From JAFNAG01 sp963824985 (GTDB taxonomy: Bacteria; Acidobacteriota; UBA6911), in the NCBI GenBank assembly GCA_963824985.1, contig CAWGRQ010000044.1:1-64000 (forward strand): a DNA stretch of 64,000 nucleotides, in the 5' to 3' direction. Under the pieces are notes generated by a model. The model had not been told where the DNA came from. It did not search any database and saw nothing but the letters and a program-made list of their open reading frames with translations. The position numbers were made by a program, and so were the translations under genes. Below, piece by piece: positions 51,133 through 60,290 of the stretch. Every line of letters begins with the position of its first letter. Position 1 is the first letter of the stretch.

Positions 51133-52053
51133 TCAATTGACCCAATGATTGAGAAGCTTGTCCCACACAAACGTCTCCGCGACCCCGGCGGTCTCGCTTT
51201 GCAGCACCATCGAATTTGGCGAGCTTGCGAAAGCACCGGCTGGCTGGAGCGGTCGGATAGGCATTGTGTAACCAGGACCTGGCTGCGGATCGCCTTTAAA
51301 ACGTGCGCATCCCGTTCGACATGTCCCAGGTAGATGACCTGTCGATTCAGGAATCGTCCCGACCACCGAGTTGATCTGACGGAAATACATCTCTTCGATT
51401 CATCCTCGTCGGAGACCGAGTTGATGAGGATCCGAATCGTTTTGGTCGGTTCTTCCGCAAGGATGATCTTGATGACCGCATACGCATCGACAATGGCAGT
51501 CGGCTCCGGCGCGCTTACCACCACGACTTCCGGCGCCGCCAGCAGAAAATGCAGCACGTTGCTCGAAATGCCGGCCGCCGTGTCGATGAGGAGGTAGTCG
51601 GCATCGCCGTCCAGCTGGGTGAAACCCCTCCGCCAGGAAGTTCCGCTGATCGCAGAGTCAGCTCGGCAAGCTGCTGGAGTCCCGAACTGGCCGGGATGAT
51701 GCGAATGCCGTGCGGCCCTTCCACCATGATTTCGGTCAGCGTTTTCTTGCCGAACAGCACGTGTCCCAGGTGGAATCTGTGGATTCAGGCCCAGCATGAC
51801 ATCGAGGTTGGCCAGGCCGAAATCGGCATCCAGGACAATGACCCGCTTTCCCATCTCCGCCAGACTTGCGGCGAGGTTGGCAACCACGTTGGTCTTGCCG
51901 ACTCCTCCCTTGCCGCTGGTAACGGCGAGGATCCGGGCCGTGGATTCCGGGCGGCTGCGGCCCAGAGGCGGGGTGCGGCGCCAGATCGCCTGGAGGCGTT
52001 GTCGGTTCAGCTGATCTGCTGTCGGTCGTGCTCGGGTAACTCAACTTGCGCAT
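51133..52053 (-). CDS. flhG: Flagellar number regulator FlhG (MinD-like ATPase), multiply frameshifted
   Basis: Assembled across frames the protein reads ADQLNRQRLQAIWRRT (the FlhF-activating helix), then ARILAVTSGKGGVGKTNVVANLAASLAEMGKRVIVLDADFGLANLDVMLGL, GPHGIRIIPASSGLQQLAELT, DYLLIDTAAGISSNVLHFLLAAPEVVVVSAPEPTAIVDAYAVIK and a C-terminal helix. Walker A, switch and Walker B motifs are all there. At least five breaks are needed (for example near 52020, 51780, 51650 and 51385). FlhG limits flagellar number and stimulates FlhF GTPase. It lies between flhF and fliA, the usual order. Confidence 0.85.
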
Positions 52054-52075
52054 GGTTTTCAATGGAAGCTCCGAA

Positions 52076-53218
52076 TCAATGGGCGTTGAGAACAAGGTCT
52101 ACAATCTGGTCGCCCCTCATCGCGTGCAGGTCTTCGGGAACACGCTGGCCGTCCGCGATGTAGGACACCGGCTTCTGGGTGCGCACCAGTTCGTTGAAGA
52201 TCGGGCCGAAGGTCGAGGTTTCATCCAACTTGGTAAAAAGCAGGCGGTCGGGGCTGCAGATCCCAAAGCGATCCACTATTTCCTGCATATCCACCGGCTT
52301 GGTTGTAGCGCTCAGCACCAGGTGCCGTTCGATGCCGGTTCGACTCCCTGAGCATCTGCATCAGGTCCTGTACCGCCGCCAGGTCCCGCTGGCTCCGCGC
52401 CCGGCGGTATCGATCAGGATATAGTCGCGCTGGCTGTGCTCTTGAATGGCGCGCGGCAGGTCAGCCGGTTGGGTGACCACACGGCAGGGGAGCCCCATCA
52501 GGCCCGCATACGTCTTCAACTGTTCAACGGCGCCGATGCGGAAGGTGTCCATCGTCAGCAACACCACCTTTTTCTTTTGCTCCAGCGCCAGGCGCGCCGC
52601 CAGTTTGGCCGCCGCAGTCGTCTTGCCGACCCCTGTGGGACCGACGAACGCCACCACCTTTTTGGACGGTAATCCGTCCGCTTCACCATTCGCCCGAATC
52701 AGGCTGCGGGCGACTTCATTCACGGCCCGCGCAAGGTCCGATCGCCGGCCGCGCGCTTCGGGCTGCAGACGCAGTTGCGCTTCATCGATGAGTTTGCAGG
52801 CCAGCCACTCGTTGACTTCATTCGCCACCAGGTCGTGGTAAAGCTCATAGGCGGCCACATCCGAAAACTGCGAGGCGGACGGCCCGGTCGGCCGCGTCAT
52901 CGCAGTAGAGTGCCCGGCGCATTTCGCTGTATTCTTCGTCGACCTTGGGAAGCGCCCGCGTGGGTCCTCCGGCCTCCGGCGACACATCCGCTGGAGTCAC
53001 ACCCGGACCCCGGGACGGGGTATAGACATCCGGATCCGCCTCGTGGCCGTTATCGAATGCGGCCACCACTTCGACGGCCGGTTTTTCGCGCAACCAATGA
53101 GGAACGGACGCGGGAATCTCCTTGGTCGACAGGATCAGGCCATCGCCTGCCGAATTCCTCTTTGACGTTGCGCAAGCGCCTCTGCCATGGTTCTGGCGTA
53201 GAAAGTCTTGATCTTCAT
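52076..53218 (-). CDS. flhF: Flagellar placement GTPase FlhF, multiply frameshifted
   Basis: The start KIKTFYARTMAEAL at ATG 53218 is the FlhF N-terminus; NVKEEFG, DGLILSTKEIPASVPHWLREKPAVEVVAAFDNG follow in other frames. The SRP-type NG domain is intact: VVAFVGPTGVGKTTAAAKLAARLALEQKKKVVLLTMDTFRIGAVEQLKTYAGLMGLPCRVV, DYILIDTAGR, and LLFTKLDETSTFGPIFNELVRTQKPVSYIADGQRVPEDLH at the C-terminus. Breaks fall near 53170, 53150, 52890, 52380 and 52340. FlhF sets the polar site of flagella. It begins one base after the flhA stop. Confidence 0.88.
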
Positions 53219-53219
53219 C

Positions 53220-55321
53220 CTAGCTCACCATTCCTACCGAAGTGACGCGGACATTGGGCGGAATCTCGTTGTGCGACAGAATCGTGGCCGTTCGGCAGAT
53301 AGCGCTCGATCAGCTGGCGGACATACATCGCGGACATTGGCCGAGCAGAGCAGAACCGGGCTCTTGCTGCCGGCGCTCGATTCGATCGCGTCGCCGGATG
53401 CGCTGCATGATGTCCTTGGCCAGCCTCGGCTCCAGCGCCAGATAGGAGCCCTGTTCCGTGTGGACGATGGCGTCGGCGATGCTCTTCTCGATTTCCGGAC
53501 TGACGGTGAAAACCACCAGATCGTTCGCCTCATTCTGGTACTGTTTGCAGATGGAACGTGCCGAGCGCCTGCCGGCAGTACTCGGTCAGGATACTGACAT
53601 TCTTCGTCATGGCGCCGTAATCGGCGAGCGTTTCAAAAATGCTGACGGCGTCGCGAATGGATACCCTCTCCTTGAGCAGGTTCTGCAGGACTTTCTGGAC
53701 TTCGCCGATCGACAGGACCTTCGGCACCAGCTCTTCCACCACCTTCGGGATGCGTCTCGGCAGACGGTATCGAGCAGGCTCTTGGTTTCCTGCCGGCCCA
53801 GGAGTTCGTGGGCGTTGGACTTGATGATCTCCGAAAGATGGGTGGCCAGAACCGTCGTGGGATCGACAACGGTGTACCCCGCAAGCTGAGCCCGCTCGCG
53901 ATCCGCTGGCTTGATCCAGCGCGCTTCCAGTCCGAAGGCAGGTTCCAGCGTCGCGGTGCCGCCGATTTCTTCCTGCGCGGTGCCCGGGTTGATGGCCAGG
54001 CAATGTTCCGGCAGCAGTATCGCCGCGCGCGATTTCGACTCCTTTGAGCAGAATGGAGTAGGCCCGGGGTTCCAGCTGGAGGTTGTCTGTGATGTGAATC
54101 GGGCGGCACGACCACGCCCAGGTCCAGGGCGATCTGCCGGCGAATCGATTTGATGCGGTTGAGGAAATCGCCGCCCTGATTGGCATCCACGTAGCGGATC
54201 AGGCGTATCCCACTTCCAACCCGAGCGGATCCACCTTGAGCAGGCGCTCAATGCGTTCCTTGGGCTCTGTCCGCCTCGGCCTTGTCCGCTTTCTCCTTGT
54301 CCACGACCAGACCTGCTCGATATCGCGCTGCTTCTTGGTCCTGAGAGCCACGACCCCCATCAGGCCACCGACAGAAGGAAGAAGGGGATGGCGGGAAGTC
54401 CGGGGATGAGTCCGAAGAAGAACAGGAAGCCGGAGGCGATCGCGACGGGCATCGGATTGTGGAACAACTGTCGCGATCACACTCTCGCCCAGATTCGACT
54501 CGGCGGCCGCGCGCGTGGTGATGATGCCGCCCGCCACCGAAATCAGCAGCGAGGGAATGGCGGTGACCAGGCCATCACCAATGGTCAGGATCGTGAAGCG
54601 CTTGGCCGCATCCGCCAGGGGCATGTCGAACTGAAACACACCGATCAGCAGGCCGCCGACAATATTAATGGCGAGGATCAGAGCCGCTGGCGACGGCATC
54701 GCGGCTCGTGAACCGGATGGCACCGTCCATCGCCCCATAGAATTCGGCTTCGTCGGAGATCTCTTCGCGCCGGGCGCGCGCCTCCGCTCTCGTCGATCAG
54801 CCCGGCGTTGAGGTCGGCGTCGATGCTCATCTGCTTGCCCGGCATGGCATCGAGGGTGAAACCGCGCCGTCACCTCGGAAATGCGCACGGCGCCGTGATT
54901 GATCACGATGAATTGGATCGCGATGAGAACGAGAAACACCACGATGCCGACCAGGTAGTTGCCGCCCACGACGAACTGGCCGAATGATCTGGATCACGCG
55001 TGCCCGCGGCATCCTCCCCTTCGGCGCCATGCAAGCAGGATCAGGCGCGTGGAGGCCACGTTCAGCGCCAGCCGGAACAAAGTGATGATCAGCAGACAGG
55101 GAAGGAAACACCGAGAAGTTCACCGGCTGCAGGATATACATGGATACCAGCACGATGATGATCGAGACCGTAATGTTCAGGCTGATCAGCATGTCCAGGA
55201 GAAGCGGCGGCACGGGCAGGGTCATCATGAGCAGAATTCCCATCACCGCAACGGGGATGATCAGGTGCACCTTTCCCAGGGCTCTGGGGAATCCCCTGTT
55301 TTTCTGCGCAACGCTCGCCAC
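53220..55321 (-). CDS. flhA: Flagellar export gate protein FlhA, multiply frameshifted
   Basis: The span allows about 700 residues, the family length. Starting at GTG 55321 behind GGAGG, the protein begins with [42 protein letters not shown]. Later frames hold the FHIPEP-region membrane helices ([39 protein letters not shown]), the cytoplasmic [10 protein letters not shown] domain and the end [19 protein letters not shown]. At least ten breaks occur, spread over its whole length. The gate takes up export substrates and chaperones such as FliS. Stop codon TAG at 53220-53222. Confidence 0.85.
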
Positions 55322-55365
55322 CTTGCCTATCCTCCGGACAATCAACTGCTGTGGTCCGGATGGAC

Positions 55366-56546
55366 TTAGGCAACTTCCATGCCATGGTGGCCTGCCAATC
55401 CCCACGGACGACTCATGGACAGGAGAGAGATGTAGCGGCGAGGATACGAGGAATGATCGGGAGCTATCACGCGCCATCTATTGCGAGTCTTATAGATATA
55501 GGCGAGGATCTCGGCGACGGCCTTATAGCAGATTCGTCGGGAATTGAGGACCCGATTTCGACGGTTTTGTAGAGGGTTTGAGCCAAGGCACTGTTCTCGA
55601 CCAGTGGGAACGTCGTGTTTTCGTGCCAATTCTTTTATTTTGATTGCCAAAAATCCGACACCCTTGGCCACTACCCGAGGGGCATCCATTGTTCTCCATG
55701 CTTATAGGACAACGCCACGGCATAGTGCGTGGGATTGGTAATGACGACATCGGCGGTCGGCACGTCCGCCATCATGCGCTTGCGTCGCCATTTCCCGCTG
55801 AATGCGTCGTATGCGGCCCCGCGTAGGTGGGATCGCCTTCCGTTTCCTTGAACTCGTCCTTGACCTCCTGCTTGGTCATTTTCAGCTGTTCGCGAAAACG
55901 ATATTTTTGAAACGCGTAATCAGCCGCCGCCAGGATCAGCAGGAAAATGCAAACTCTGAGGCTGACCTGGTAGCAGATCGTGACCCGATCCAGTAGAGCA
56001 GTTGCCTGCGCGTCCATGAGGATCAAGCGGGGGTATAGAGGTCGATATGCCGCATGATCACCTGGTAGCTGATATATGTAATCACGAGCACCATCGGCAG
56101 GCTTTTCGAGCAGTTCGACGGCCCCGTTTTTGGAAAAGAGACGTGAGAATCCGTTGGAAGGCTTCAGCTTCTCAAAACGGAACCCAAGCTGATGCCAGGA
56201 AAAGGTCACGCCGCTCTGGAGCACATTGCTCGCAACGATCCGACGAAGCAGATCACCAGCATCATCGGACCTATCAGAAGGGTGATCCTCACAATCGCAT
56301 CGAATGCGAGCGTATATACATAGGAGGTGGTGATATCCTGCGGCGGGCGCAGGCGCAGGAAATCGCTCAATTGTCCCTGCAGCCCGTGCAGCATGCTGTT
56401 GCCGTAGTAGGAGAGAAAGAGGAGTCCGCCGAGGAGCACCGCGGATGCCGGCACGTCCTTGCTGCGCGCCATCTGCCCCTTTTCACGGGCCTTCTGGCAG
56501 CTTTCGTGGTGTGGGTTTTTCGGTCCTGATTGCCCTGTTGTGCCAT
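55366..56546 (-). CDS. flhB: Flagellar export switch protein FlhB, frameshifted
   Basis: Pieces run from the start AQQGNQDR at ATG 56546, via [70 protein letters not shown] and [13 protein letters not shown], to the autocleavage site [19 protein letters not shown] (intact NPTH) and [23 protein letters not shown]. The very end is [17 protein letters not shown] plus an unconserved tail. At least five breaks are needed. NPTH self-cleavage switches export from hook to filament proteins. It lies between fliR and flhA, as usual. Confidence 0.87.
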
Positions 56547-56555
56547 GGCCGCTCC

Positions 56556-57342
56556 CTACCTCATGCCACGCACCAGGCTGAACAGATCGCGCGAAAGCTG
56601 GAGAGAAGGCCCCGCCCAGGATAGGCCGGCAGAAAATAGAAGGCAATGCTCGAGACTGGCCAGGCCGACCAGGGTTTTCACGGGCATTCCGACGATCAAG
56701 ATGTTGATCGTGGGTGCGGCTCGGCCGATGATGCCGAGGACGACATCCGCAATTACGGTAACCGCAATCACGGGCGCCGCAATGCGCAAGCCGGAAACGA
56801 ACATCTGTCCGGCAAGCCGCAGTACCTGTTCCACCAGCGGCCCTTGCAAATGCACGCCGCCGGGCGGAAGGTACTAACCAGGCTCTCGCTGACCGCCTGG
56901 AAAAACCAGTGGTGGCCGTTAACGATCAGGAAACAGCGCCAGACCGATGAAGTTGTTCAGGATGGAGATGACAGAAGTTTCGACGGCGCTCTGTGGATCG
57001 ATGACGTTGACGATCGAAAACCCGAGCTGGAACCCGATGATCTGGCCCGCAAGCTGGAGGCCGCCGAAAACAAATGAGGCCGTCAGCCCCAACACCATGC
57101 CGATGAGCGATTCCCCGAGAACCGATCCGACCAGTCTGAGCCAGGCCAAATCCTGCGGGGAGCTGCGCCTGAGGCACGATGGGAGCCAGCGTCAGCGCCA
57201 CAACCAGCGGCACGATGATCTTGACCTGGGGCGGGAACGCACCGCTGCTGTAGAAGGGGGAGAATACCATGATCCCCGCAACCCGGAAGAGAACCACGGC
57301 AAAGCTCATGACCTCGGCGGGAGAAATCGAGATGGAGGTCAT
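56556..57342 (-). CDS. fliR: Flagellar export protein FliR, frameshifted
   Basis: The pieces are TSISISPAEVMSFAVVLFRVAGIMVFSPFYSSGAFPPQVKIIVPLVVALTLAPIV, then LVGSVLGESLIGMVLGLTASFVFGGLQLAGQIIGFQLGFSIVNVIDPQSAVETSVISILNNFIGLALF, and VLRLAGQMFVSGLRIAAPVIAVTVIADVVLGIIGRAAPTINILIVGMPVKTLVGL. All are typical of FliR. Two or three breaks at about 57155, 56930 and 56870. The ATG at 57342 is used. FliR with FliP and FliQ forms the export channel. It starts 110 bases after the end of fliQ. Confidence 0.88.
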
Positions 57343-57451
57343 CGGAGGCAGCACATCGCTTTCGGGCGATCCGTCCCGATCCGGAGGTCCGGAATCACGG
57401 CTTTTCGGGGCTCAGGTTTCATCGCGCCTCCGGGGGTGGCCGCCCATGTGC

Positions 57452-57721
57452 TTACAGGGTGAATCGTTCCAGATGCCCGAAGAGTTGGGCGGAAAATCCG
57501 GTCAACAGATGCATTACCCAGGGGAGCAGGAGGAGAAAGGTTACAAAAACCGCCAGCATCCGGGGCACCAGGGACAGTGTCATATCCTGGATCGAGGTAA
57601 CCACCTGAATGATGCTCACAATAATGCCAACAATGAGCGACACCAAAAGCAGTGGCCCGCTCACCGTCAGCGTGACCTGCATCGTATCCCTGGCCAACTT
57701 CATTACCACATCCTGATTCAT
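57452..57721 (-). CDS. fliQ: Flagellar export protein FliQ
   Basis: An 89-residue, two-helix membrane protein of standard size. The sequence NQDVVMKLARDTMQVTLTVSGPLLLVSLIVGIIVSIIQVVTSIQDMTLSLVPRMLAVFV contains the family block GxxxSxxQxxTSIQxxTLxxVPK. Four copies wrap FliP/FliR in the export gate. The frame is intact, unlike its downstream neighbours. The fliP stop lies about 50 bases upstream. Confidence 0.95.
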   Translation of the reverse strand: MNQDVVMKLARDTMQVTLTVSGPLLLVSLIVGIIVSIIQVVTSIQDMTLSLVPRMLAVFVTFLLLLPWVMHLLTGFSAQLFGHLERFTL

Positions 57722-57772
57722 ATTCTGGCACTCCGCACAAACGGGCCGCCCGGCGCTGCCGGTCTCCACCCG

Positions 57773-58549
57773 CTAATAAAAGCTCTTCACCAACGATCCG
57801 ATGACAAGATTCCAACCGTCCACGAGCACAAAGAGCAGAATCTTGAACGGAGTTGAAATCATCGCCGGGGGCAGCTGCATCATCCCCATGGAAAGCAGTA
57901 CCGAAGCCACGACCATGTCAATGACCAGAAACGGGATGAAGAGCACAAACCCGATCTGGAATGCGGTCTTGAGTTCCGAGATCATGAAGCCGGGAATCAC
58001 CACGCGCATAGGAATCTCCTGGCTGTTCTTGGGTCTGGGTTCCTTGGCAATGTTCAGAAACAGCAACAGGTCTTTCTCACGCGTATAACGGAGCATGAAT
58101 TCACGGAGCGGGATGCTTGCCTGATCAAGGGCCTGCATTTCAGTCAATTTCCCCTCGATCATGGGTTGCAGTGCTTCCCGGTTGATACGCTCTCCTACCG
58201 GCTGCATGATGAAAAAAGTCAGGAAAAGCGACAGCCCGATGATGATTTGATTCGGAGGCATGGTCTGAGTTCCCAGCGCCTGGCGCAGGAAGTGGGAAAC
58301 AATGACGATGCGCGTGAAGGAAGTGACGGAGACCAGAATCGCGGGCACCAGGGTCAGGACAGTGAGAAGAGCCAGAATCTGCAGCGGAAGCGTCATGCCG
58401 CCGCCGTTGGCGCCGCCGCCGATGCGCAGTTCAATCCCGGAAAAGCTCTTGTCCTGAGGGGCCGCCGCGGCGTGAACCACCGCGGGCAGCCCAAGCAGAA
58501 TCAGCACGAGGAGGAATGAAACCACGATCTTGCCGCCGGTGATATTCAT
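57773..58549 (-). CDS. fliP: Flagellar export protein FliP
   Basis: A 258-residue FliP. The N-terminal signal peptide (VVSFLLVLILLGLPAVVHA) is expected for this family. The conserved core is LTVLTLVPAILVSVTSFTRIVIVSHFLRQALGTQTMPPNQIIIGLSLFLTFFIM and FMISELKTAFQIGFVLFIPFLVIDMVVASVLLSMGMMQLPP. It forms the central export pore with FliR and FliQ. Frame intact. The ATG lies a few bases after the fliO stop. Confidence 0.96.
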   Translation of the reverse strand: MNITGGKIVVSFLLVLILLGLPAVVHAAAAPQDKSFSGIELRIGGGANGGGMTLPLQILALLTVLTLVPAILVSVTSFTRIVIVSHFLRQALGTQTMPPNQIIIGLSLFLTFFIMQPVGERINREALQPMIEGKLTEMQALDQASIPLREFMLRYTREKDLLLFLNIAKEPRPKNSQEIPMRVVIPGFMISELKTAFQIGFVLFIPFLVIDMVVASVLLSMGMMQLPPAMISTPFKILLFVLVDGWNLVIGSLVKSFY

Positions 58550-58556
58550 AACCAGC

Positions 58557-59285
58557 TTATCCTTCCAGTGCTTTGCGCAGTTCCAGCATTTTGCCTCTGA
58601 TGTCCGGGGGGAGCATTGCGCGGGCCGGAGGGCGTGCGGCCTGAGGCTTTTTCTCCATTTCATAAAGGTTCCGGAAGCTACCCGACAGCGCCGCGGGGAC
58701 TTCAGGCTCCAGGCGCTCACCGCCGGCAACCGGGCTTCCCGCCGCCAGGTCCGCGAACGAAGTCAGCATGGAGATCTGTCCCGGGGTGCTGGCCAGCAGC
58801 AGCTTTTTCGTGCCGGCCTGCACGAGCACCAGACTTCTTTTGTCGCCCAGGGTCAGAGTCTCAATAAGGCGGAGACTGCGGTCGTGGCCCGGTTTGCTCA
58901 GATACTGGGGCGCATACCGGCGAAACAGGAAGAATCCTCCCAGGATCAGGCAAATCACCAATCCTGCGCCTCCCGCCGTTTGGAACAACGGCATGCCGAA
59001 CTCCCCCCAACCGGTCATCGGCGAGGCTTCAGCTGCAACGGCCGTGGTAGAAACATCCGGGCCTGCCGGAGCAATGGATTTTGCCGCATCCGGGACAGGA
59101 TCTTTGGCCTCCTCTGCCGTCGGAGCTTCCGGTTCAGCCGGAGCCGGTACCGGAGCGGTCGCCACCGCCGGGCCGGGCTTCGATTGGGGCGTGCCCTTCT
59201 GGGCCATTAAGGGAAAACAGAACAACACCACGAAGATCAGAACGATCGGGATTCGTTTCCAGAAATCAGCCACCGTGCTTCGCAT
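58557..59285 (-). CDS. fliO: Flagellar biosynthesis protein FliO
   Basis: A 242-residue protein with a leader (residues 1-29), a long Ala/Pro-rich periplasmic stretch (about 30-100: KPGPAVATAPVPAPAEPEAPTAEEAKDPVP), a membrane helix near 110-130 and the conserved cytoplasmic end RSLRLIETLTLGDKRSLVLVQAGTKKLLLASTPGQISML. FliO stabilises FliP during assembly. The low-complexity linker is longer than in enterics. ATG at 59285 follows AGGAGAAACGAAGGT. It lies between fliN and fliP. Confidence 0.9.
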   Translation of the reverse strand: MRSTVADFWKRIPIVLIFVVLFCFPLMAQKGTPQSKPGPAVATAPVPAPAEPEAPTAEEAKDPVPDAAKSIAPAGPDVSTTAVAAEASPMTGWGEFGMPLFQTAGGAGLVICLILGGFFLFRRYAPQYLSKPGHDRSLRLIETLTLGDKRSLVLVQAGTKKLLLASTPGQISMLTSFADLAAGSPVAGGERLEPEVPAALSGSFRNLYEMEKKPQAARPPARAMLPPDIRGKMLELRKALEG

Positions 59286-59298
59286 ACCTTCGTTTCTC

Positions 59299-59586
59299 CT
59301 AATTCTGCACATGGAAATCCGTCAAACGGATTCCCGCTTTTCCTTCCACTTCGAGGATTTCCCCGAACGCCACCAGCCTGCCGTTGATGTAGATGTCGAT
59401 GTTTTCCCCGGCAGACTTGGAAACATCCACGATTGATTCCGGCTTGAGCAGCAGGATCTCTCGCACCTTCATGAAGCGCCGCCCAACTTCGAGATTGATA
59501 TTCATGGGGACGTCGAGGTAGTCAGCGAACTCTTCAAGGATCTCTGCCGGGTTGCGGGCGGCGGCACGAGCCGGGCTTTCCGCCAT
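59299..59586 (-). CDS. fliN: Flagellar motor switch protein FliN (short form)
   Basis: A 95-residue FliN consisting of little more than the SpoA domain: FADYLDVPMNINLEVGRRFMKVREILLLKPESIVDVSKSAGENIDIYINGRLVAFGEILEVEGKAGIRLTDF. AGGGAGG lies ahead of the ATG at 59586. It is the second FliN-domain protein in the window (the other is at 48.3 kb) and is missing the CheC-like part. The two may form mixed rings or have separate roles. Stop codon is 13 bases before the fliO start. Confidence 0.93.
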   Translation of the reverse strand: MAESPARAAARNPAEILEEFADYLDVPMNINLEVGRRFMKVREILLLKPESIVDVSKSAGENIDIYINGRLVAFGEILEVEGKAGIRLTDFHVQN

Positions 59587-59599
59587 TGGAATGTCCTCC

Positions 59600-60106
59600 C
59601 TAAAGCTGCACGATGAATTCCATGATGAAGATCTCCACAATCTCCCCTTTGGGGAGCAGTCGGTTGACCTGTTCGCGGATTTCCTTGCGCAGCAGGTCTT
59701 TACCTTCAATCTTCAGGAGTTCGTCTGAGGTCTTCAAACTCAGGATCGAATTGATTTTGTCGCGCGTTGCCGCCAGTATCACGGGGTCCTTTGCATATTC
59801 CTCTCCCAGTTTTTCCTCATCAAGCCCCAGGCGGAAGGTAACTTTGACGAAGCGAGTCGTGTCGGCGTCAGCCAGGTTCACCAGAAACGCATCCAGGCTC
59901 ATGACCGACTTCACCCGTAATATCGGATTGGCTTCAGCCTTTTCAGACGCCGCTGCCGCCCCAGCCGGTTGCCCGCCGCCAAAATAATTACTGGCTAGAA
60001 ATCCCCCCCCCCCCACAAGCAGAAGGGCGGCGCCGAGAATGATCCATATGAACAGCTTGCTCTTCCTCTTGGTTTCCGGAACGCCTACCTCATCACCTTC
60101 AGCCAT
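59600..60106 (-). CDS. fliL: Flagellar basal-body protein FliL
   Basis: A 168-residue FliL with one membrane helix (residues 18-38) and the periplasmic stomatin-like domain: VMSLDAFLVNLADADTTRFVKVTFRLGL, AATRDKINSILSLKTSDELLKIEGKDLLRKEIREQVNRLLPKGEIVEIFIMEFIVQ. FliL rings surround the stator. The helix ends in VGGGGF, encoded by an uninterrupted run of twelve G (60003-60014), a slippage-prone tract. The ATG at 60106 has GGGGAG at the right distance, just inside the flagellar side of the suspected junction at about 60.12 kb. Confidence 0.92.
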   Translation of the reverse strand: MAEGDEVGVPETKRKSKLFIWIILGAALLLVGGGGFLASNYFGGGQPAGAAAASEKAEANPILRVKSVMSLDAFLVNLADADTTRFVKVTFRLGLDEEKLGEEYAKDPVILAATRDKINSILSLKTSDELLKIEGKDLLRKEIREQVNRLLPKGEIVEIFIMEFIVQL

Positions 60107-60118
60107 TATCGTCACTCC

Positions 60119-60290
60119 CCAGTCCCTTGCCAGGCAGTTGCTGCAGGAGAAGCGCGTGGCCGTGGCACCCGGCGGCACCTTCGGCCCGAGCACCGACCGC
60201 TATGTGCGCATTTCGTTAGCCTCTCCCGCGGCGGCCATCGAGGAAGGGGTGGGCCGCCTGGCACAGTTTCTTACAGCCGGGAAGTCGTGA
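60119..60290 (+). pseudogene. Headless class I/II aminotransferase, C-terminal 50 or so residues
   Basis: From about 60119 the plus-strand frame reads LARQLLQEKRVAVAPGGTFG, STDRYVRISLAS and AIEEGVGRLAQFL, the standard C-terminal end of an aspartate-type aminotransferase (VxPGxxFG and RISxA blocks). The preceding 330 or so codons are missing: left of 60119 the plus strand is only antisense to fliL. The stop overlaps the GTG start of the next gene (GTGA), so this was once the end of a gene in an operon. It marks an abrupt junction. Confidence 0.8.

Noticed and set aside
49263..57352. Reading the frameshifted flagellar genes as pseudogenes in a non-motile strain
   Set aside because: Conserved residues on both sides of each break, compensating indels and intact upstream and downstream flagellar genes favour sequence error.
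60039..60118. Plus-strand extension of the aminotransferase fragment into the fliL region
   Set aside because: This part is antisense to fliL and its residues do not resemble an aminotransferase.
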